Source: Saturnia japonica
Lineage: Eukaryota; Arthropoda; Insecta; Lepidoptera; Saturniidae
Assembly (NCBI GenBank): GCA_033032175.1
Contig: CM065313.1
Location: 11,385,327-11,449,326 of the forward strand
Reading direction: 5' to 3'
Length of the DNA: 64,000 nt
Part shown: positions 56,540 through 64,000 of the stretch, one piece after another
How the letters are laid out: each line of letters starts with the position of its first letter
How positions within the stretch are numbered: position 1 is the first letter of the stretch
Program-made: the position numbers and the translations under genes
Notes under the pieces: generated by a model
Told to the model about the DNA's origin: nothing
Seen by the model: the letters and a program-made list of their open reading frames with translations, nothing else
Databases searched by the model: none

Positions 56540-57010
56540 GGACACAACGGAACTCTTTAACAACAAAACAGCATGAATGAGGAATGTTCCTCCCTTTTCT
56601 CCTTTTGCATGTTCTTCCGTTTGTGTAATGGGTTGTGTTCCGAGGAACTGTTCGGTATGGTATCAGCGGCTACTTTCCACAAACGCACCGCTCGCTATCG
56701 GCAGGGAGTTCATCCTCATACTTTGGAACCTAAATTGTCGCGGACAGTTTGGTTTCACAGGAATATTCTTACGCGAACGCTCCGTTTATGGAATAAGCTC
56801 CCTAGTACTGATGTTTTCCCAGGAGACTAACTACTGTATGGAGTTCTTTAAAAAGGGAGTAAGTAGGTTTTTAAAGGGTCGGCAACGCGCATGTGATACT
56901 TGCGTGCAAGCGTCTATAGGCTGCGGTGGCTACTTACCATTAGACGGACTGCATGCTTGTTTACTACAATCTTGGTATAAAAAAAGGTTGTTAGAGGTAG
57001 GGTACAGGGA
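56540..57010 (+). pseudogene. Jockey/CR1-like LINE ORF2 C-terminus with 3' tail
   Basis: The frame from 56573 reads RLCNGLCSEELFG, then AATFHKRTARYRQGVHPHTL and ILTRTLRLWNKLPSTDVFP. This is the conserved C-terminus of reverse transcriptase in Jockey/CR1-like lepidopteran LINEs (SEELF, RTxRxR, LPRTxRLWNxLP). It then shifts frame near 56828 and continues EFFKKGVSRFLKGRQRACD, the terminal FKxxxxxxLKGRQRA motif. The 3' UTR follows (GCGTCTATAGGCTGCGG, then AAAAAAAGG). One frameshift and 5' truncation make it non-functional. It links the coding family to the tails at 32140, 40665, 46850, 57040 and 61225. Confidence 0.85.
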
Positions 57011-57039
57011 AATTTCTTTGGAGATTTGTCTATACTTGA

Positions 57040-57255
57040 GACAGTCCGGCTAGTGGAACACCCTATAGAAGATCGCAATCAAATAACCTAGTGTTGTGTT
57101 CCTGCGGTCAGTACGATTTTCAGAACTCTTTGGGTTAAGGGGTTCAAGGTCGGTAATGCGCAATTGATACCTACATGCATTCATAGGCTACGGTATCCGC
57201 TTATCATCAGGCAGGCTGTATGCTTGTTTGCCACCTTTGTTGTATAAAAAAAGCA
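57040..57255 (+). repeat. LINE-tail repeat next to the LINE fragment
   Basis: Contains GTCCGGCTAGTGGAAC, GATCGCAATCAAATAACC, GGTTCAAGGTCGGTAATGCGC, CATAGGCTACGGTATCCGC and a final GTATAAAAAAAGC. It is a tandemly placed second copy of the same tail. Confidence 0.78.
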
Positions 57256-60200
57256 CTGGAGCTCCGTATTAAAACAATGTAACCTTGCCGTGTTTGGATT
57301 TCATGGAAGTGTCCTCATGACACTGCACTCTCATGCACTCTACCTATAAGTGATTTTAATGGTAATATTCGTATATTCGAGTCGTGTATAGTGTGTGGTC
57401 TTTGATTGTCAAAAGACAGATTTTATAGCTTCGTTATTTCCGTTAACGATCTATCGTCGTGTGGTCGATTTGTTAATTTGTTGGCGTCCAAATCTGACAA
57501 CCTTGTCTTCCTAGCTTTGAAGCCCTAGTTACTATATTTAAGCCTGAGACCAATTGTTTCGTTATCAAATTTTACGTACACGGCTTCCGGTAGCTCCTTA
57601 CCCTCCAGTTGACCTTTTCTTTGGACCGGCCAATTTTTTTTATTATGCCCATAGCTCCGCTCCATCCACTAGTCTTTCAGGGTCGGAAATCTTAACATCA
57701 CTCTGGATTCTACGCCAATTATTACCGATGATAGAAAAACACCACATTTATTGAAGTCTTTAGGAATTACGTTATCTGATGGTTTGCTGCCATTATATGC
57801 AGCGCGTTTAGAAGATCTATCTATATTCGTTTTCAATAAACTAGTTACCTACAGAACGCAAGACTCACTAAAAAGGAAGAAATATATTATTTTTTTCACA
57901 AAAACAAAACCGACTCCAAACCACTACATACTCAAAAAAATATTCATTAATTAATAAAAATTATTACGTTATTTATTTACTTTAGTTTAGTTAAAAATAT
58001 CCTTTTTAAGTCAATTTGATATTGATTTTGATTTGAATTGAATTTTTTTTGTTCAGTACACTTGAACATACTAGATTTAGACTTTGTGGCTTACATAGAT
58101 ATTATAATAATTATTAAAACTTTAGAGAACCGAATTTAAACTGAGCGAGGAAATAAGAAAGTTGAGAGCGAAGGCTTAACTGAAGTCACAAAGAGTTCTT
58201 GAATTTTATAAAACCTATTGAATTGTTGAGGAGCACTAACACCTCATAAACGTTGAGTCTTGGAACTCAGCCTATCGATTCTTGCTTCCGTAGCTAAAGG
58301 GGCCTTTAGGGGAATTTAGCTGTCTCCAGTCTGCTTTCAACTTTTCATTTAAATGAAAATGTATGTTCACTGCTTACATGTCCTATTTGTTCTATAAGAC
58401 TTAAATTTAGTTTGTTAAATAATTTTTACATTTTTATAGTTATCTTGCTCAGTTTTTAACTTTTCAATTCTGTACTAATTTTATCAGTAAAGCCTTATAA
58501 ATGGAATTATTTTTGTATTCTCTTAACTGTTTGTACCTTCGGTAAGACAAGGGTAAAATGGTTAAAAATGCGTAAAATGAGTTAAGTACACCTAAGTTCT
58601 TTAATAACATCCTTTTATCTGGAGGAACCAAGACACTTTTAAAAAGTGTAAGGCATAGTTCACGCAAACAAAAATTACTTCAGAGCAATATTAGCAAAAC
58701 AAATATCTATTATCAAAAATTAGAAAAAGTGCAGTTATGCCCTTGTCTTCTCGAAGGTTCGTGTTGTTTATTTTACCTGTAAGTTTTCTTTGGCGTTTAT
58801 AAATTACTAATGTTGAATTTAATGTCCAGTTCAACAATTAACTAAAAACTTCTGTCTGTATTTTATGTGAATCCAAAGTGTACGTACCTAATTATGTTTG
58901 TTAATACCTTTGATTGTCCCACTGTGAGGAAGAAGGAAGGCGTAGAGTTAATCACCACTCAAACCCGCAAAGTACTGGTATTTTCAAATGCCGAGAAATC
59001 TACAGATCTGTATTATCCTTTATACAGTGGTACCCACTGCATTAACATTTATCATGTGTACAGGTTTCCTAAGGACGTTTGCCTTCACTGTAATCCGATA
59101 GTGTTTTGAACGCATTCTGAAAAAAAAAATCGTTGGGTCAATCGATATTCCACCTGTCTAAATTATTTGACTAGGTACCACGTCTTTTTACACCGATGTT
59201 ACACCAACAATGAATACGCTAAGCCTAAATAAGCTAGCTTTCTTTAGGGCATTTAGGGTTCAAATTTAGCATAGTAACCAACAGACAAGCGCTAAAAAGA
59301 TGCGTTAAATGTTCTAACATCATGACAAAGTTTTTTCATGATAGTTTCCTTCAAAAAAAGCTGTGGTACATTGCAGGATTCTAATCCATTTCGATAGACG
59401 CAGTGTCTAAGTATGCAACAATTGGGATATCATCGATTCAAATACTTCAATATACTGTGTTGACTGTGTATTATAAAGTTTTCATAAAAGATTAAAATTA
59501 AAATGCAAGTTTTAAAGCATGAAGACTTTGTAAGCAATACTACTTGTAGTAAGAAATATTAGTTGCTATTTTTTATTGGCAGGCGTTTCGCTGTCGAATT
59601 CTCGCTTTAAATTACAGTTCATCTAGTTTAATAAAGTCTTATAACGACTCCTTCCGTGTTACTTATTCCTAATCATAATGGTATAATTTTCAAAATACAG
59701 TCATTTTTTAATATATATTATATTTTGTAATCTTAATTAAGTAAACAAAGCGGTGACGCTTTTACCCAGCAAGATCCTGTTATTAAGTAGGTGTCTCATT
59801 TTTGTTAAACCTAAAAACATAAAGATAAAAATTTGATTTGGAATATTTTGTTCAAAATACTATAATTATAAAAAAGACAACTTATAATTTGATAGGTAGA
59901 AATAGTAAAGAGTAATTACTCAACATTTGGTTGAAATTTAGATAATATTATAATTTCTGGCAAAAAAATTCTCAGATTTCTTACCTGTTATAAATTTTTA
60001 CGTTAATTAAAAATAAAATCTGTAACATTTGATATTCGCTCTCTTTTTACAACGGTGATGCTAAAACATTTCAAATTAAGGAGAAAAATAGGTCGGGCGA
60101 GAGGTCAAGGCATTAGCACGGCTATTTCCTCTCGATTTTAGTAGTTATGTTTTTTCACGGAGTGACTCCGGATCTATGAAGGAAATTGAGTATCCCACAA

Positions 60201-60951
60201 GGAAATCTATTCTATTTGCTTCAGAGTAGAAAATTAACTCCGCTACCGTAATATCTTTAAGGTCTTCATTTTACTCGTATTATAATGTAGTTATAGAGTT
60301 ATTTTATTTCTTTTTCGAAGTAATAATTGTGGATGTGTAACTATGTAATGTTTTTATAACAAATATTATCTTATATTTTTTTAGATTCTAGCATGTAGAA
60401 AACCTTCATACTGAATATTTATACAATATAATACTTATATATGATATTTAATTAATAATTTACTGAATATTTACATTTATTCATGAAATTTTGTTTAAAT
60501 GCATGCAAATCTCGATATAAAAATTAGTATAACCGACAATGGTAGACTTAATATCGTTGCTGTTGCATTTTCTACTCATCTACACGTTAATATTATTTAT
60601 TTATTTGCTGTTTCACAGCGATACTGGTTTCATTGTCTACGCCCCGCCCCGCCTTGTTACTACTATTTTCAGTTAGACGCTTTATTAGCATTCATCATTG
60701 AGCATTCACTATGAAGTCTAAGTCCCATTAATTATCAACACAGAAGTAATAAGACTATCCAAGGTTACAGGGGCTTGTTTGAAGGAGTGGTGATACGGTT
60801 TGTGAATCTTATGTTTATTTTTCTTCTAAGGCAATATCGTCGATACTTTGTCAAACACTCTTTAAGACTTCAGAAAGATTAGTCGTGTCATTGTTTGTAA
60901 AATTTTAAAATAATTATAAAATATATACAGTGTATGTTATACAAATAAAAA
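57256..60951. other. Non-coding stretch, intron or intergenic
   Basis: No exon is recognised. A repeat scrap lies at 57895-57945, and a diverged SINE at about 59300-59440 on minus (GATTCTAATCCATTTCGATAG head). Frames at 57554-57954, 58464-58667, 58867-59109 and 60499-60714 have no domains or splice context. Confidence 0.45.
59300..59440 (-). repeat. Diverged tRNA-derived SINE fragment
   Basis: The plus strand has TTTCCTTCAAAAAAAGCTG...TTGCAGGATTCTAATCCATTTCGATAGACGC, the inverse of the SINE head and adjoining body. Confidence 0.5.
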
Positions 60952-61012
60952 ATGTATTCATCTTGTTGCCAAAGTAGTCCGTATATATTCCAACCTGTTT
61001 CGGAATCTTCAG

Positions 61013-61209
61013 CGACCGAATCCGACGATAGCGTGTGTTCAGGACGTGAGAAAATTATTGGCAACGGTAAACGAACGAGAAAGTACACCGATACGAAGCT
61101 GAAAACGATAAACAAAGTCAGTGAGAAGATTTTAAAAGCTATAGAGAAATTGACTTGTAATATTAAAAGAGTTAAGAAACTGAAGAAATCTAGTTTGGTA
61201 TTTGGTTAG
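61013..61209 (+). CDS. Candidate further exon of the PDZ gene
   Basis: A frame open from an ATG at 60952 to a TAG at 61207 looks coding: SSATESDDSVCSGREK, then NGKRTRKYTDTKLKTINKVS and a basic end (IKRVKKLKKSS). A good acceptor, TGTTTCGGAATCTTCAG|CG at 61012/61013, lies inside it. Starting there supplies two bases, which exactly complete the single base left by exon 4 (G+CG). The end could be the TAG stop or a weak donor, TTTG|GTTAGT, near 61203. Alternatively the ATG at 60952 starts a separate 85-residue protein, since an in-frame TAA sits just upstream at 60946. No domain is recognised; the middle (KTINKVSEKILKAIEKLTCN) could be helical. Confidence 0.45.
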
Positions 61210-61224
61210 TAATTTTTTTAATAG

Positions 61225-61440
61225 TATAACTAAGGTGGCAAACAAGCTTTCGACTCGCGTGATGGTAAGCGGTTGCATTAACCTATGGACGCTAATAACA
61301 CTAGAGGTATCACTAGCGCCGACTTTGAAATTCCCTTTTTTAAGGAGCTGTGGAAACCCTACTCATGCAGGAACACAAATAAGTTTATTTGGCTACGATC
61401 ATCTGTAGGATGGAGCCTGGTGGAGGTATTTCACCAGGAT
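61225..61440 (-). repeat. LINE-tail repeat, minus copy
   Basis: Reverse complement of the 46850 repeat: AAGGTGGCAAACAAGC, GTGATGGTAAGCGG, CTACTCATGCAGGAACAC and GGAGCCTGGTGGAGG. Confidence 0.72.
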
Positions 61441-63582
61441 GGCTGTATCAGGTAGTGCGAAATTAATCAAAGAGATTGCTTTGAGTCCTATTTTTTTCAT
61501 TTATGTAAAAAACGATATGGATAAACTTTAACAGCGTTTGACCGAACACCATGAAAGTTGGTAAATCTAAGTTTTTTATGCTATAGTTGAGTTATTGACT
61601 ACAGGGAGGATATGAACAACATTTGCGTGACCTGCTAGTACAGTAAATATTATTATCTCTTATCATTTCTAATATTTAAAATCATAAATCATTCACATAA
61701 AACCAGATTCGTTTTAAATTTCATGTCTGTTTGATATTTATGTTTATTTTTACATTGCACACTCATCAAACTGGGATCCCAGTTCGCATATATACTTAAA
61801 ATGGACTTAAATTTAACCTTCAAAACACCAGGACTATATTAATGCAAGCTGATTTTTGGTGCATTTTTGCATTATCCAGTAATCATGTAATTTGTGGTCT
61901 ATAAGAATTGATTTGTAATATTGGTCAGACCATAATACTCTTATGTAAAAGGGATTCATACTTTTTTCAACTAATTTTGAAAGACGATTTTCGACTACCA
62001 CCTTTAGCAACGTAGATAATCGTATTTTGACCTAAAACAGCAATTTACCATTTATAGTAATCTCCTTCCAGTCACCAATGAATGCGACTAGTCCTCTCAG
62101 AAGTAATTTTACCCTTACTAATTTTAACATAATACATGTTTCGAAAGTCTGAAAATGAACTTATCTACAATTGTCTGTCAAAATCGATATGATCATGCAC
62201 AGTAACAACAATATAGGAAAGTCTTTTGTTTGATTTGTAGCTTAAACATATAATTAAAATCATAGTAATAATTATCAAAGTAGAATCGTATGAGAATATT
62301 TTATGTTAACCGTTTATTCGTTTAAATCATATTTATTTTCTTCAAAGAATGAGTTTATTGTTTGACTCCTTAAAACATATTTGAATTATACCACATATGT
62401 TTATTCTAAATATTAAAAATACCGAAATTCCGGTGTTGATTAATATAAAACATGATAATACTTACCAATTTGCAACCACTACCAGAGATGTCTGTAAAAT
62501 GAAGAAATCTTTGAAAAAACTTAAACAACTTTTTATTAAAGTATAAAATACTATTATATTATCAACAATCTTAGTTGAAAAATAATGTTGTAAATTAAAT
62601 TACTATTGTGTAGTAGGTACTAACATAGTAATTATATACGTAAACAGTTAAAGTGCGTTCACAGAACGATTATCGTAAAACACATTCTCTACATGACTTT
62701 AGTTTCAAACAGTGTAGTTTAGTTTGTGGGTAATAAGGGGGATTCGGAGGGAAAATCGTAAACTGCGTGCGAGTATTAATGTATGCGGTTCTCTTATGGC
62801 TTACTTCGTAACTACTAATTTATACATATAACTATTTATATGTAGCTGTAAAATTATAAAGTATTCAGGATGTCTCTTCTATTATAATATGTTTATTACA
62901 CAGTTGATTATGTCTAATATTAACATGTATGTATAGGTACGCTGAGTTATAAATATTTTGAGAAAAAACATTTTAAATGTAAAGTTTATAACAATCAAAA
63001 TGCACCTTTTTACAACTTTGTTTGTTTAAAATAAGCATTCTTGATCATTCTTTTTGTGTAACCAATATAATATTAAATATGTTCATCTTTTTGTTGTTTC
63101 TTGAATTGTGTAATGATAATAGTAAATCACCGGTTATATTGAATAAGACAAAATACTTAAATTAATAAATAGAAACCCTCAAATAATTGTAGGTACTTGT
63201 AAAATACACGACAGCACAATACTACAAAAATATATGTGACAACATTATTTTCATTTATTATTTTAGTGGTTGTCAATTCACTCCGTAGGTATAAAAATCG
63301 CAGTATAGATATAAGCAATCTAATTAATTTCCTGTTACAAAAGCAGTTAGTAGGTTATGAATTAAATTGCTTTCATATTGTTTTGGTAGATCTAGTATAA
63401 CTGTCAGAATATAAGTAAGTTTAAAAAAAAAACATTTTGTAAAATGGAATAAAAGTTTAATAACCTACCAGCTGTCTGGAGAAAAGACAATAAAATAAAA
63501 GGCTTTTCGTAAATATGTGGGTATATTTTACATCCGTGTATTGGTCATTGTACCGTGTAACGTGCTTGGTATTCACCTCGTA
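61441..63582. other. AT-rich non-coding stretch
   Basis: Bases 61525-61640 share TTTAACAGCGTTTGACCG words with 51250-51480 (an old repeat). Nothing else is recognised. Confidence 0.42.
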
Positions 63583-63990
63583 TTTTTTTTTTTTTTTATT
63601 AGAACTGACTACACTGTTAGCCTTAGGGGCCCTAAAGCCGCTGCGGCTTTTACAGCTTCACCGGACTTGGGGGCGAGCGCAGAGGGCACTCAGCCGCGAA
63701 AGTTTTGTGGACGACTCGCACGAGGGTGCCAAAGTGGCCGGACCTCGGCTCGGGCGGTCGTTGCGTTCGCAAATAGGTCGCGATCTATTCGAATCCCTAC
63801 ACCTACGATTCGAGCTAACTAAATATACACATAGACACGTTCCCTTCCTCCTGGGAGGAAGGAAGGAACCGTGCGTATGTGTATTCAGTAATCGGAATGT
63901 TTCTACACTAACTAGCGCTAACTAACTAGCGTAAAAAAAGAAAAAAAAAGGTCCCTCACAGAACCTATGTACCTGTGTGGTGTGCACGTG
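63583..63990 (-). mobile_element. LINE 3' end, larger relative of the tail at 11480
   Basis: On the minus strand the element runs from the right edge toward a poly(A) tail (fourteen T on plus at about 63583-63598). Its last 100 bp are the same sequence as the insertion in the SINE at 11480-11573 (CTTTAGGGCCCCTAAGG, CCCCCAAGTCCGGTGAAGC). Farther in, the DNA is CpG-rich and includes an imperfect hairpin at 63824-63884. The clade is not recognised. Overlapping plus-strand frames (63515-63925) are antisense to it. Confidence 0.6.
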
Positions 63991-64000
63991 TGTATGTTCA

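Noticed and set aside
63515..63925. 136-codon plus-strand frame at the right edge
   Set aside because: It is antisense through a LINE tail with a poly(A) run on the minus strand; its first part translates the poly(T).

Overview
This window looks like a piece of a lepidopteran (moth or butterfly) nuclear genome. It is AT-rich and intron-rich, with one sparse host gene in a background of degraded transposable elements. The element mix is typical of Lepidoptera: a BEL/Pao LTR retrotransposon, R1-clade, RTE-like and Jockey/CR1-like LINE fragments, tRNA-derived SINEs, mariner elements, and many copies of repeats beginning with a TAGCxGTGCCCC-like motif. All calls were made by reading the sequence; no database search was run.

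Left part (1-32,000). The window opens inside a mariner/Tc1-like transposase read leftward (1-393). A nearly complete BEL/Pao element lies at 1998-8476 on the minus strand. It has 329-bp LTRs in which I see no difference, a CAGTT target duplication, a primer-binding site, a polypurine tract and gag-pol. Gag-pol carries one in-frame amber codon and a deletion that removes the first catalytic aspartate of reverse transcriptase. From 8.5 to 32 kb I find no convincing coding exon. The stretch holds SINEs, old repeats, an RTE-like fragment (23950-24105), an unrelated solo LTR with a CAGAC duplication (25256-25772) and a rearranged R1-clade LINE (25855-27253). A GC-richer stretch ending in a perfect splice donor (about 9971-10180) could be an untranslated first exon.

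Right part (32,600-64,000). One host gene runs on the plus strand. Coding exons at 32612-32707, 47873-48024, 52284-52339 and 53993-55009 join in phase. They encode an N-terminal PDZ domain with a PWGF ligand loop, of the PDLIM/Zasp/synaptopodin-2 type, followed by a long Ser/Asn/Lys-rich tail. A further phase-compatible exon may lie at 61013-61209. The first coding intron is 15 kb and contains a nested insertion: a 5'-truncated R1-clade LINE sits inside an internally deleted mariner, with a 15-bp duplication of mariner sequence on both sides. The second intron carries a solo LTR of the same BEL family with an AACAT duplication. The introns also hold SINEs, LINE tails, a second mariner lineage and a CpG-rich patch that may include an antisense first exon.

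The window therefore shows one probable cytoskeletal or Z-disc-type PDZ gene expanded by mobile elements, plus one young but defective retrotransposon that must have relied on proteins from another copy if its defects predate insertion. I saw no clear new defence or enzymatic system. The most informative items are the dated nest, the defective element with matching LTRs, long hairpins and several candidate unannotated exons.
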